Made by a program: the position numbers and the translations under genes
Part shown: positions 45,893 through 58,264 of the stretch, piece after piece
Layout: each line of letters opens with the position of its first letter
Position numbering within the stretch: position 1 is the stretch's first letter
Notes under the pieces: generated by a model
The model's input: only the letters and a program-made list of their open reading frames with translations
Databases searched by the model: none
What the model was told of the DNA's origin: nothing
From: Silene conica
Lineage: Eukaryota; Streptophyta; Magnoliopsida; Caryophyllales; Caryophyllaceae
Direction: 5' to 3'
Assembly: GCA_029255685.2 (NCBI GenBank)
Contig: CM055317.2
Location: forward strand, 77,799,460 to 77,863,459
DNA: 64,000 nucleotides

Positions 45893-48428
45893 CAAATTCG
45901 AGATACAAATCCAATCCTTATTATATTACATAAGGTCACGTTCTATTCACCAATAAGTCAATAACCATTGACATTTCAAAACATAACACTATAAATTTTA
46001 TTATATTAATTTATACTAACAAGACGATATTAAATGTGGTAGCAAATATAGGCAAACAGATCATTCAAGTTGGAAGACGTACAAGGTTACAGAATTTGAA
46101 GGTGTGCCTATAAACAGAGTATTGAAAGTCGAAACCCTTAGTTTTAAGGGCAGACTTTTGCAAAGATAGTCATAAAAATGTGAAAGTTGTATCTTCATGT
46201 AGCTAGGCAAGTGCATTAATGGTTTTGAAGACTATTTCAGAGAAATTTACGTATATGTATTGTATATCACTCATTTTACCCTCTCACTTTTATTAAACCT
46301 AGATATCTATATCGGAATTTCCAATTCAATTTTTTGCCTAGGCGTGAATGGGTAGATCGACTAAGTTAAATACGAGGGTAAAATGAATATTTAATTGAAG
46401 TTGATATGGTAAAAATAAAAGGATAAAGAAATGACGGAGAGATAAAATTAGGTGATGTATTCATGTTTTATTTTGTTATATTCATTGCCTAAATTAGAAA
46501 TTTCGAATTTCTTACATGAATTTTTTGAAATTTTACAAAGTTACTTTGTTTCATTATTAATTTACCCCTAGTGAAATTTTTCGACCCCTAACAGAGATCC
46601 GGACTCCGCAAGACCGCAATTGGTTATGCTTTACATATGGTTGTTTGGTAAACGACATATTAGTTGATTTTTAGATATACAAGGACTTTAACATGTTCGA
46701 CCAATTAATATACTAATTTTAGTGTCTGGTAGACCGTATATTGAAAATTTGAAGCAACATATTTGGGTTCAATATGTTGTTTTATTATAAATATACAATA
46801 TGCTCCGCATATTAATTAACATATTCTAAAATAGGAAATTGTATACCATTTACAAAAAAAAACTAACAATTTACTAATCATAATAAGTCAATTACCAAAC
46901 TCTAAAATTAATTTTGTTAATTATAATATACTAATCAAATATTCTAATAAAATCTATCATCTATAATATGTTTCTACAATTTATCAAAACGGAACCATAG
47001 TTTAAGTAGTAAAGTAGTTATGAATTGTTGATGATGAGTTGTACACTCGTACTCGTAGAGTCGTAGGTTGCGATTCCCTCCCAGTTTGTTACATTGATTA
47101 TAGTGGAGAAATGATCTCAAATGTCAATATTATTGTTATTAAGTTTCCTTAATTATACGAAGCATTATAATTTTAAGATAGTGCCGAGAATTAGATTTCC
47201 ATTGTAGAATACTTAAATTATTACTAACTTTATTATCTAATTAAGGAATTATTACCTTGTTCAAACTCAATACTTTAATAATCGACAGTCATTTTAACTC
47301 ATCTTACACTTACCATGACAATAATAATAATGCTCTGTTTGATAAACAACGAATTAATATTGGTAGAAGCAAATTTCAAAAGTAGATTTGACTAGCATAA
47401 TGATTTAGCGGATTTAAGTAGCAAATTTATTTAGCGAAATTATTTTAGAAATGTTTGGTAATTACCAGTTTAGATTAGCAGATTGTCTAAAATCTTTATA
47501 AAATGGCATATAAGGACATGAAAAATTATTTATTAAATATATAAAAAGAATGTTAGTATTTTATTAAGAGAGTAAATAAGACAACTTTTTTTTGTTTCTA
47601 ATATGCTAATCCAATATCTTGGTAGGAGCAGCATATTGTAAAATGACATATTGGACCCAAATATACTATTTCAATATGTCATTAACCAAAAACTCTAAAA
47701 AACATATTGGTAAGTCAAACATGCTAAATGTCTCAAATATGCTTAAATTTGGTCAATATGTTTACCATCAGAATCTAAGCTTGATATACTCTCTATATAT
47801 AATAATAAACCTAATTTTATGTTCTATTTACATAGTTGTTAGCTCGTTCAAACACAATGCTTTAATACTCGACAATCATTTTTACTCAGCATACACTTAA
47901 AACTAACAATAAGTTTGTTACACTCTAAAAAATAAAAATAATTTCTTTTCTTTATAAAAAGAAAATAAAATAGTGTCTCGGGTCCTCGACAATGCCACAA
48001 TTGAATTATTGAAACAAAAGAGCTTTATATTTGTAAGAAGTACTATACATTTAGATGTATATGAGTATCGTGCGTGCATCTAATACAAATTTAATTGAAT
48101 TTATATTTAATTTTTGTTGAGCTTTTAACAATTTTTTCTTACCCCTATAATTTTTTAATATTAAAATTAAAATCTTAAGGTTTTATATGTATTATTTTTG
48201 AGTATGAATATAATGTTTTGATTTACAATATAAAGACGCACAGATTTTTTTCAATAAAACTCGTAAAATATATTTATTATAAGCTCAAATTTTTTGTTAT
48301 AAATCTCGAAATCTATATTAATAGATGTATACATCTGGTTGTATAATCCTCTAATTGAAGGCCAAGGACCACCTCCGGAGTAAATTAAAGACTCTTTTAA
48401 TTTTATCAGAATAAATTTATACTCCCTC
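45893..48428. other. AT-rich spacer with decayed CATATTG repeats
   Basis: CATATTTGGGTTCAATATG (about 46760) and, inverted, CATATTGGACCCAAATATAC (about 47645) suggest remnants of one inverted-repeat element. TGTTTGGTAAACGAC, CTGTTTGATAAACAAC and TGTTTGGTAATTACC recur. No genes. Confidence 0.45.
48040..48215 (+). repeat. Dispersed repeat X, copy 2
   Basis: Reverse complement of 13917-14096 with moderate divergence. Confidence 0.6.
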
Positions 48429-48431
48429 TAA

Positions 48432-48737
48432 GAGCAATAGCAATAGAAGTTTTTATTCTTGGGTTTGTAAATAAGAACTTCAAAAATAAAGTTCTTCTAT
48501 TGTGAGTCACATTGGGTTTGTTAAAATAAGAACTTGGTTCTTATTTAAGAACCAAGTTCTTTGTTGGTTTCAAGAAGAAAACAAAATGTATGAAGATAAG
48601 CTAATTAATAGTAGGTCCTAATTAAAAGTTAAGTAAAGTTCTTCTATTGTGATATAAAATTCTTAAATTTAGTAATTTGTGAAAATAGTTTGGAAATAGC
48701 AAGAACTTTATATGAAGTTCTACTATTGCTATTGCTC
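48432..48737. mobile_element. Tourist-type MITE, 306 bp
   Basis: GAGCAATAGCAATAGAAGTT ... CTATTGCTATTGCTC with TAA on both sides (48429-48431, 48738-48740). Inserted within a Stowaway-like sequence: ACTCCCTCTAA on the left continues as TTTCCTATGTTGTTCCC on the right. Confidence 0.88.
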
Positions 48738-49498
48738 TAATTTCCTATGTTGTTCCCTTTTATTTTGGACACTAAAATTAATGAAATCTTGAAAAAGTGG
48801 TAACAAGGCAATAAGGGTATTAGATTGGAAAGAGAAATTTTGATTAATTAAAGTGAAGATAAGTTATTATACCTTAATCTTTCCTAAACAATTAAAGGGA
48901 GAAATTCGAAATAATCAAAATTACTCTTCAACAATTTTTTCCAGAATTCTAGAAAACGGATCCTTTCATTTCCCGAATTTTGGAAAAATTCATCTTTTGT
49001 TTCCAGAATTCTGGAAAAACACCATTGATGCCAAATACAGAATTTTCAATAATATCTTCGGAAATTACATAAATTCGGAGATTACATATTTCGTACTTAG
49101 AATCTGAAATTACATACCCGCTCGTAACTATTGTCTTAAATTACATACTCGACACTAATCTAAAATTACATAATATTTCAATAAAATTGAAAATCTAAAA
49201 TTTTCCAAAATGAAACTTCAGAGTTGCATGTGGGGTCATTCTTCAATGCTGCATTTTAATCTGTACTGTAAGAATCAAGAAGACACACAAATTGTGCATT
49301 AAATTTAAAATAGCCACCAAAAATTACATTTTTGTGTCATATCCAAATTTTTCTGCAAATTTAAATTAATGCACCAACATCCAAGTTTTTTCTTGCAAAG
49401 TTCAAATTTCGTGAGGGTTTGCGAGTATAAAAGGGTTACCTGTTTCATTTCATATAAGCAAACAAACAAAAGCAACCAACATTCAATAAATACAATCA

Positions 49499-49866
49499 AC
49501 ATTTATTTACAAAGTGTCAAATCCAAATAAATACCTCAATCATTTAATATACTAAAGCAACAGTCGGTAACCGCTATTTTAGAGTAAAAAAAGTGAAGAT
49601 TTCATCATCACTAGACATGTTCAATAAACATGGATTATAATACCTGGATCATTTAATATACTAAAGCAACAGTCGGTAAGTGCGAAGATTAGGATTATAA
49701 TACCTGGATCATTTAATATACTAAAGCAACATTTATTTACAAAGTGTCAAATCCAAATAAATACCTCAATCATTTAATATACTAAAGCAACAGTCGGTAA
49801 CCGCTATTTTAGAGTAAAAAAAGTGAAGATTTCATCATCACTAGACATGTTCAATAAACATGGATT
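49499..49866 (+). repeat. Local direct duplication (~138 bp, offset 230)
   Basis: 49499-49636 recurs almost without change at 49729-49866. Between them TAATACCTGGATCATTTAATA...AAGCAAC appears twice more, so the block grew by stepwise duplication. No ORF. Confidence 0.88.
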
Positions 49867-50053
49867 TTCTTCATAAACCAGATCTGGAGATTTTAAATCA
49901 TATTTATAATCGTAACAAGCCATGGATATAACCAGATCTGAAGATTTCAGATATTAACAAAGAGAATAACATGGAAAACGGCAGAAAGATAGGAAGTGCG
50001 AAGATTAGGGTTGAATAAATAGGGTAAGTATGAATGCAGTCTCAAATTTAATT

Positions 50054-50057
<4 letters not shown>

Positions 50058-50086
<29 letters not shown>
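50058..50086 (+). repeat. (GA)n microsatellite
   Basis: About 14 uninterrupted GA units. Confidence 0.9.
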
Positions 50087-50088
<2 letters not shown>

Positions 50089-50342
50089 GATTTAGGGTTT
50101 CAATGAAGAAGATGAAAATGTAAGAGGGGAATTTGAAGGTTGAAGAGAGAAATAACAAAAGAGAGTTTGAAGGGATTAGGGTTTGATATGAAGAATGAAG
50201 GCTTTTAGGGTTGAATGGACGGATCTAGAACACAAATGGCGGGATTTGGGTTGGTAGGGTTTTATGGCTGGGAAATTAGGTTGGGTAATTGGGTTAAGGT
50301 AAGTTAATTAGATTAATTATGTTTGGGTGGGGTTAATTAGGC

Positions 50343-50616
50343 TTGTTTGGTTACCCGTTAAAATCTTGGGATGTTGAACTTCCTAGGAAGTGTAAAATCG
50401 TGATATTGTTTGGTTGCCAATATCCATGGGAAATAGAACTCCCCACATGAACTTACTTCCTCCATTATGTGGGAAGTCACTCACCAAGTCTCGTCTTGGT
50501 CAATAGAACTTCCCACATGATTTAACTTCCCATATGCGAACCAAACACTTTTTGCAAATTCATGTGATCTTGAAGTTCCCGAGAACTTTAATTCCCTTAT
50601 ATCAACCGAACAAGCC
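50343..50616. mobile_element. Tourist-like MITE, ~275 bp
   Basis: GGCTTGTTTGGTTACCCG ... CAACCGAACAAGCCC. Interior TGAACTTCC/GGAAGT blocks invert. Related to the nested MITE at 2862-3125. Flanks TTA and TAA do not match, so borders may be off by a base or two. Confidence 0.6.
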
Positions 50617-50752
50617 CTAAAAATGTACAAGGATAGTCTTCTAATTTTACTTCTAATTTTTTTGCTAAATGGCGAAAGAGGTAACAACATTCATATTGAT
50701 CAAAAGGGGAAAGGGGAACAATATAGGAAATTGGATAGGTACCTTTGTTGGG

Positions 50753-51050
50753 TTTTGGACATTAGATTATATGTTAAGAACGTGCCTCTGGTACCCATTT
50801 GTGGGGAACACCTCCCCATAATACATATCCAACACTTTTATTTAACGAAAAATTTAGGTTGTCCTTAATGTAACGGAAGTTTGTCCTTAATTTAACTCTG
50901 TTACTCTTAATTTAATGTCCAAAACCAAACAAGGGTACCATTGACACAAATAACAAACTTCATGGGCACCAGAGGCACATTCTTAAAAAGAGGGGTATCA
51001 TGGGCAAATTGACAAACCACAAGAGTACCATGGGAAATATCCGTTACTTT
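50753..51050. repeat. Partial relative of the 57-kb foldback
   Basis: GAACGTGCCTCTGGTACCC on the left and, inverted, GGGCACCAGAGGCACATTC on the right, with TAACGGAAGTTTGTCCTTAA between. Same sequence family as 56990-57965 but shorter and rearranged. Confidence 0.65.
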
Positions 51051-52619
51051 TATTTATGTCTTTTAGACCAGTTTAAGTTATAATCTAAACCGTTGAAAAG
51101 AAATATAGAAGAAATGTAATAGAGAGGATCCAAACCGTTTCAAAGGATGATTAATAGGGATAGGTAGGGAATATATAAGAAAAAAGAAAAAAGAAGTGAA
51201 AGAAACTTTTAAGGCAAACCAAACTGGCAATCTATCCATATTCATGTGCATCCAATAAAAACCAATTTAATTTGTATGTGATGTGATTATTAAAAAGCCA
51301 AAGCAACCTCTTCTTAAGGTACCCTTCCTTCCTAAAGTAAAAAGACTTGATTCTTGTGTCTTACGAGAGATAAAGTTTGTTTTTCTTCCTTCCCTCTTAC
51401 TTAATGATTTACTTTTTAAGTAAAAATTGTTACCATTTGTGTACTACATCATTCAATTCTTCTCCACCAAGTAGGCAAGTACTCTTTATTAACTTACATA
51501 AATAAATAAATAAATAATACACGATGAAAAAATTCATATTTACTCATATGTGAGTGTCTATAATAGTGGAGAGAGTTTAATCATATATCTTCGACATGTG
51601 TTCCAATATTTCGTCATATAAGTCGAACCGTTATTTGTACTCCGTAGCTTATAACTATAATTCTTTAATAAGGTAGTTGAGGGTAAAATTGTGTTGTACT
51701 GTATGATGTACAATCGATGGAAAAGTACATTGAAGTTTCGATTATGTCCGAAATTAGAGATGTACTCGTATTATATTTGCGTTTGGTTCAGTGCTTACTG
51801 CTTAGGAATGAAATGGAATGGATTAGAATGAGAAACTATAGTAGTATGGGGTTCCAACTTAACTTCCAAAACATGTTTGGTTCATTAGCAAAATAAACGT
51901 AAAGGAATGAATTTGAATCCATGGGGAGGAGGTGAGTATGAAATTACAAGATGTTTGGGTGAAATGATTCTAACTTCTTTCAAAATGTCTCAAACAAACG
52001 CTAGAATGTGTAGAATTCATTGCATTTCATTCCAAACCACTCAACCAAACATGAAACACCTCCTAAATTCAAGATTTGGCACTGCCATTGGATACATTAA
52101 ACAGATATACATATAACTATTATTTATAGGTAGACTATCATAATGGTATAAGAATAACTATAATCCTACCTTTATCGAATTAAACCCGAATCCCAATATG
52201 TCCATCTTAGATAGATTCCCTAATCCCTTCCCAAGTTCTATTAATCGGGGAACGTGAAGGGAGATTCTATGCGCATTATCTGCGTGATAATTAGACAACA
52301 ATTCAAAACAAGATTAAAATAACGTAATATTCATATACAACCATTTCCAATTTCCTAAGGCGAGACAATTTAAATAATTAGAATTATTTAAATTAGGCAA
52401 CAATTTAAATAATTAGAATACACATTATGATTAATAATTTACAACAATAAAAAAAACCGAACATACAAAATTTAAAACACGATTAAAATAACGTAATATT
52501 AATATACAACCAGGAACAATGTACAAATCCAAATATTTTACGAAAATCAAATTATAAACACGCCGTTAAACTAAAACTTAAAATCAAATATATTCGATAT
52601 TATAAACTCCTCCATAATT
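51051..52619. other. AT-rich spacer
   Basis: 51782-52075 has GTTTGGTTCAGTG ... CAACCAAACATGAAACACC and GGAATGAAATGGAATGG, possibly a worn MITE. Direct repeat CGATTAAAATAACGTAATAT (about 52312 and 52482). No gene. Confidence 0.45.
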
Positions 52620-52860
52620 TCCTGTCCTTATCGGAGGATTCAAAACGAACCATTCATTTGAAAAAAAAATAAAAGCCTTCTTATTGAATGATCATGAGAC
52701 TTTCACAAGAATGGTATCACGAATTCCTATTTTTCAATGATATCCGACGATCAAAACAATTGGCTGAATACCGTAAAACCATTTCATAGAAATTCATTGA
52801 TATCTTCTTTTTATAAGGCAAATCGACTTCGATTTTAGAAGAATTCGAACCGTCAGAGAA
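52620..52860 (+). pseudogene. ycf2: Plastid ycf2 fragment inserted in nuclear DNA
   Basis: From 52725 the frame reads [20 protein letters not shown] and on through [17 protein letters not shown] to a stop at 52836-52838. This matches a conserved C-terminal part of the plastid Ycf2 protein as I remember it. Just upstream, CATTCATTTGAAAAAA and CTTATTGAATGATCATGAGAC correspond to the VHLKK and FLLNDHE segments that precede it, with part in between missing. Flanks are ordinary nuclear AT-rich DNA. It is therefore a decayed nuclear plastid insertion (NUPT). Confidence 0.8.
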
Positions 52861-54392
52861 AAAATAAATTAATAAAAACAATATAAAATAATTTTAAAAA
52901 ATTAAGTATTAATTAATTTTAAAAAGCATGCCTATATGTTACTGATTATATACTTTATAAAAATCAATATAGGCATGCTGTATATTCTATATGTATAATA
53001 TAAATGTAGAAGCCAATAGTTATTAAATATAATTAAATAGTTTTAGTAAAAACAAAAGTAATATTATGACCTTGAATATTTAACAATGCAACTAAATCAT
53101 TTCTAACCTCTACGAGTCACAACATTTTTTTTCCTTTTCATTTGGCTCACAAACAAATAACGGCACTCGCTCTCAGCACTATATACTTTAGATTTATTTT
53201 TTAAGCTAATTTTTAGTAACTCGCATGCATAAAGAGACACTTAACAATCCGATTTAATACATAAAAAAACTGTAAAGAATCCGATGAATAATGAGGGAGA
53301 TTGTGTTATATAATTATATATATTAAATGAAAATGGTATTGAAATTGTTTTCAACGGGCACAAGTCAAATTTTTCATTTTGTTCGTGCATATGTTACGAC
53401 GTTACAAGGTGGACTAAAAATAGTTTTAACAATTGCACGTGATTACAGCTATTTAAACATGCTCAATTTTACTAATTTAGTGTTATTTTCATCCGAATAA
53501 TGTTCTCATATATAAGGCAGGTTTATAAGAAATAGTCTAAGCAGTAAAATAAAGTAGAAATTCATTTTTGGCTAAGCAAAATGACATATCAGGTTACTCG
53601 ACTAATTGACCCTAATAAATCACTTATGCTAATTGTAGATGAAATTTTTAATTTAAATTTAAAAATTTAAATGACTTTAATTTAAAATCGTTTAACAAAA
53701 AGGACAGAGATTTTATAACTTTTTTTTAGAACTTTTTTTATAAAGATAATCAAATTTAAAAGGAGATACTTAAGTCTTATCAATATAATCTTAAATGTTT
53801 TTAATTTTTTTCTGAACAAATTTTAAACAGCATACCCGTGTAATTTACACGGATTTAAACTAGTTTACTTTATTTATAAGGGTAAATAAAATTAATATAA
53901 ATTATTAACTGATAGAGAGCGAATACACATATAACCTACAAAAATGCGTGAAAATGTCATGAATTTTCTACACAAAAAAACAAAAATTGAATGACATGTG
54001 AAGGAGCAAAGAGCACATACATGTTGAATACGTCTAGAGGTTAGAGGTTGGAGGTTGGAATTAAGAATACTAAATCATAATTTCTTCCCTGAAAATTTTG
54101 ATAAATAAATTTAGAAATATGGTAAGCTTGATATTGATCGCTTAACAACATACTCGTATTATTTTTAAACAATTTGAGTAGTGTGGAATTGAAATGTGCC
54201 ATGTTCGATAACATATCTTAGTTTATATTAATTGACTAGTCTAATTTCTTTTATCTTGTAAAAGGCCTAAATTTAGGTTTGACTCAATCAACAATTGAAT
54301 ATAGTTAAATGATTAACTAAAAATTATAATCATAATTTTCTCCTACAACTTCACTTTATTATAATTTGAAAGGGAGAGATTTCATAAGATAA
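52861..54392. other. AT-rich spacer ending in a Helitron terminus
   Basis: An inverted pair GCATGCCTATAT / AATATAGGCATGC occurs at about 52926-52980. Otherwise no gene. The Helitron end is listed separately. Confidence 0.5.
53836..53863 (+). other. Helitron 3' terminus, 5' end not found
   Basis: Hairpin CCGTGTAA-T-TTACACGG (53836-53852), spacer, CTAG at 53860-53863, then T. I could not find a convincing A|TC start upstream. Confidence 0.6.
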
Positions 54393-54395
54393 TTA

Positions 54396-55543
54396 GGTAT
54401 CGTTTGGCTTGTTATACGGGAATTAATTTCGCAATGATTTTACAAGAAGCATAAATTAGTCAATTACTCAATTTATATCAATTGTTTGTTTGGTTCATCA
54501 AGGAATTAATTTCGTGTAGAAAGTTGTACTTCCGGTTAAGGCTGAGCAAAACCGGATATCCGCTCCGATTTTGAAATTCGGATCGGACATCCTGTTTTAA
54601 AAATATGATTTTTGGCGATCCAGATCCAGATCCGAATATCCGGATATCCAAAAATTCGGAATCTGAATATCCGGATATCCAGATTTCAGAAACCGGATCA
54701 GATCCAGTTTTAAATGCATAGTAAAAAATTAACAAATGGTCCGGTGCAGAATGATTCATTCAAAGATTAACACTAGAAGAAATTCATTCTTCGACTAATG
54801 AGTATATTTTGTGCTCCAAAACCAAACAAGGAAAAAAACGTGTATAATGAATATGCACTTCTTTTGTCACTCCTCGATTATGTTTATAGCAATAACAATC
54901 AATATGTATCAAACAAGTCAAAACATAATGATAAAATGTTTTGGTTTTTTGGTTTTTTTTTTTCTGTTTTTTATGATTAGGATCGGATTCGTATATCCAA
55001 TTTTAAGAAAATCACAATCCACATCCAATCCATATTATTCGGAAAAAACTGGATCGAATATCCAATTTAAATGATATCCATATATTCGGATTTCGGATTT
55101 CGGATCGGATTCGGAAAAAATTTGTATCGAATTTTTTTTGTTCAGCCCTACTTCCAGTGAACTTAATTCACACATTAAGTTCAATTCTCATTATTTTACA
55201 AAAAGTTGTTTAAGTGAATTCACACTTCCCATGAATACATTCTCATATCTTGTGAACATGAGAACAATATAATGAATGAAACGTGGGAACTACAACACAC
55301 CATAGAGAGGGTCGGTCATTAACTTCCCACATCATACGGGAATTAGAACTTAAGGGAGAGTTTGGGTTCCTCCATTTTTCCACTTATAGGGTAACCAAAC
55401 AAGCTCTTATTTGATTGACAATCAGAAGCTGAATTTACGGGAAAAAGAAAATTATGTGATTTGGAGTAACCAAACATCTCCTGTATTTCGAAATTATGAG
55501 AATTTTCAATTCACTCATTTTTATGGCTCAATCAAACGAGGCC
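54396..55543. mobile_element. Tourist-like MITE interrupted by a hAT element
   Basis: GGTATCGTTTGGCTTG ... CAATCAAACGAGGCC with TTA outside (54393-54395, 55544-55546). Subtracting the inner 614-bp element and its 8-bp duplication leaves ~526 bp. Confidence 0.55.
54537..55150. mobile_element. hAT-like non-autonomous element, 614 bp
   Basis: TAAGGCTGAGCAAAA ... TTTTGTTCAGCCCTA with flanks CTTCCGGT / CTTCCAGT (7 of 8). Subterminal regions are full of GGATATCC and GGATCGGAT palindromes on both sides. No transposase. Confidence 0.75.
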
Positions 55544-55546
55544 TTA

Positions 55547-56134
55547 CTCGTATGTTATTGGTATTGTTGTTGTGACTACATCACAATATTCTTCACCCGT
55601 CCAGGTCCTTTGTTTACTTTCGATTTTGGTACAAAGACCATGAAAAGGAAGGGAATCACTTACGATGGTATTGTTGTTAGTGAATGATAAGTAAACCTTA
55701 ATGAAGGTGTATGATCAAATTACCGTAAAAAACTTTTTTTAATATAAAGGGATAAACAAATAAATAAAATATCGTAACATGATAAAATAGGTAAATAAAT
55801 AAACAGGTAGATAGCGTATAATGTTCGATATAACTCTAAACCTAGATCTAAAATCTTGATATCTACTACTCCGTAGATTACTACTTCTTTCATTCATATC
55901 CAAACTATCACTTTACTTTTTTTTTTACAATTGCCAACGCGTATGCGGTAATTATATTTACCTATTTGTCAAAATTATAAAAGTTATATATTTTTAATAT
56001 TCTCATAAAAACGAATTAAACAAGATCCCACATAAATATATTTTAAATTATGCATTGTGAGAAATCGAAATTGTTAACTAGTGAATAGGGTGTAAAATTA
56101 AAAGTGGTAGTTTGAATATAAAAAAAATGAAGTA
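55547..56134. other. AT-rich spacer
   Basis: No gene. Short ORFs lack support. Confidence 0.5.
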
Positions 56135-56137
56135 TAA

Positions 56138-56478
56138 GACCATCCCCAAGCAAACTGCAAAAGGTCGATTTAATCGAGTCGATAACGTATTATCCCTTAA
56201 TCTCACTTTATTGACATTGACCCTCTTTTACCCTCCTAAGCAGAAAGTCGATTTAATCGAGTCAATAATATAGTTTTTCTTTTCTTTTTTACCTTTTTCT
56301 AATTTGTAACCAATGAGAGTGTGCCACATAAGGGGTCAATTGGGGAGTCAATTTACTCCACCTTGGGTCACAAATTGACCCTCAACACCATTGAATCAAT
56401 ACTAATTAACACTTAATTGTAATTAACTTGACCCAAGCAAGCAATTGACCTAGCAATTGACCTTGCTTGGGGATGGTC
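56138..56478. mobile_element. Tourist-type MITE, 341 bp
   Basis: GACCATCCCCAAGCAA ... TTGCTTGGGGATGGTC, a perfect 16-bp inverted end, with TAA at 56135-56137 and 56479-56481. Related to 28553-28914. Confidence 0.92.
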
Positions 56479-56481
56479 TAA

Positions 56482-56989
56482 TGATAAAATATCATAAACA
56501 CTTAAGTAATGTACACAGTATCTTTTAAAAGACGCCCTCACATCAATTAGACAATGCGATTGCTTTTTTTTTTTTTCCCGAAGATCGCAGAAGGAGCATA
56601 ATCATTGTGCGGTAAAAAAATGTAAAAAGTAGTGAGGGTAAAGAGAAGAAGAGAGTGTAAATGAGCTGAGAGTTAGAGAGTAGAGAGACAATGTTAATTG
56701 ATGAGGTGTGGCAGCTATGAAATTGAATGATCGACGCTTTATTCGACTCAAAGCTGCTCTGTTTATGTGAATTATGTCACACCCCTGCTCCTACATTAAT
56801 AATTCTCCTATTTCTCATAAATTTGACTAATAAGACATACTCAAGGGAAGAGTATCTTTAAAACAATTTAGGGCCTTAAGACTCCGTTACGTCTGTTTTT
56901 TACTAATTTTTATTATTTTTTTATTGTTTAGACTCATCTCATACTTTATACATTCTCCGTCGGCTCATACTTTAATTTTTTCGATAGAT
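56482..56989. other. Spacer, no gene
   Basis: Low-complexity tracts and no clear element. Confidence 0.5.
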
Positions 56990-57965
56990 CCAATTGTACC
57001 ATTGTGATTTGTCAATTTGTCTATGATACCCCTCTTTTTAATAACGTGCCTCTGGTACCCTTGAAATTTTTTATTTGTATCAATGATACCTTGTTGGGTT
57101 ATGGACATTGGCTTAGGAGTAACCGAGTTAAATTAAGGACAAATTTCCGTTACATTAAGGACAAACTAAATTTGGCGGAAAAAATAGTTTCTTAACAACC
57201 TTATTAAAATATGGAGTTTGCATCAGATACTCTAAGGGTTGCAATATAACTTTTTCTCAATCAACAATTACTCATCGTTCTTTTTTCACTGTAATGCACA
57301 TTCAACACCTACTCAGTCTCAATAATACATATATAACACTTCTATTTAACAACTTCATTCAAAAGTTCATTCATCCAATTACTTCATCCATCCAAAAATT
57401 ACAATACATCATATGCCAACAAGAAATTACAAAGTTCATCCAAAACTTATATCAAATGCATCATATGCCACCAAAAAATTATAAAGTTCTTGTAATCTAT
57501 ATATTTTGGATGAACTTTGTAATTTCTTGATGGCATATGATATCTTGTAATTTTTTGGATGGTTGAACTAATTGGATGAATGAACTTTGAATCAAGTTGT
57601 TAAATAGAGGTGTTGGATATGTATTATGAGGAGGTGTTGAATGTGTATTACAGTAAAAAAAAGGAAGATGAGTAGTTGTTGATGGGAAAAAGCTATATTG
57701 CAAACTTCGGAGGTAGCTGGTGCAAACTCTTTTTTTTTTAATAAAGTTGTTAAAAAACTAATTTCCCGACCAAATTTAGTTTTTCCTTAATTTAACGGAA
57801 GTTTGCTCTTAATTTAACTCCGTTACTCCTAATTTAACGTCCATAAACCAACAAGGGTACCATTGACACAAATAACGAACTTCATGGGCACGAGAGGCAC
57901 ATTTTAAAAAAAAGGGTGTCATGGGCAAATTGACAAACCATAAGTGTACCATTGGAAACATCGTT
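56990..57965. repeat. ~975-bp foldback (long hairpin)
   Basis: The left half (CCAATTGTACCATTGTG ... GTTCATCCAAAA) is mirrored by the right half (TTTTGGATGAACTTTG ... GTGTACCATTGG) around a centre near 57478. Matching runs through the whole length at an estimated 80-90% identity. The loop holds a third partial copy of the inner arm (ATCATATGCCACCAAAAAATT). No coding, no obvious target duplication. Confidence 0.88.
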
Positions 57966-58264
57966 TAATTTTATACATTACATTTTTTTACAAAAAGAAA
58001 TGGCATAGGACAACCACTCATTGGATAATTTCAATGGAAAGTGCGGTCAATATTCACCAAAAGTCTTAAGTTGAGTCTTTTATTTGCAAAACTCAACTTT
58101 TGGTAGCTTTGATAGATTATTGATAGTTTTGAGTGAGTCTTGTCTCAAGACTTGCTAAAATTTTATCTTAAAATTAGCAATAATCTTACTCTAGTACTCC
58201 AACATCTTTCTCCGTTCACAAATTCTTTTTTAAAATAATTATAATCGTGTTAAACAAATTCATA

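Noticed and set aside
51782-52075. Possible MITE with GTTTGGTTCAGTG ... CAACCAAACATG
   Set aside because: Ends pair weakly and no target duplication was found; kept only as a note in the spacer entry.
54478-54759. ORF with SDSEFLDIRIFGSGSGS
   Set aside because: Encoded by GGATATCC/GGATCC repeats of the hAT element; no conserved domain.
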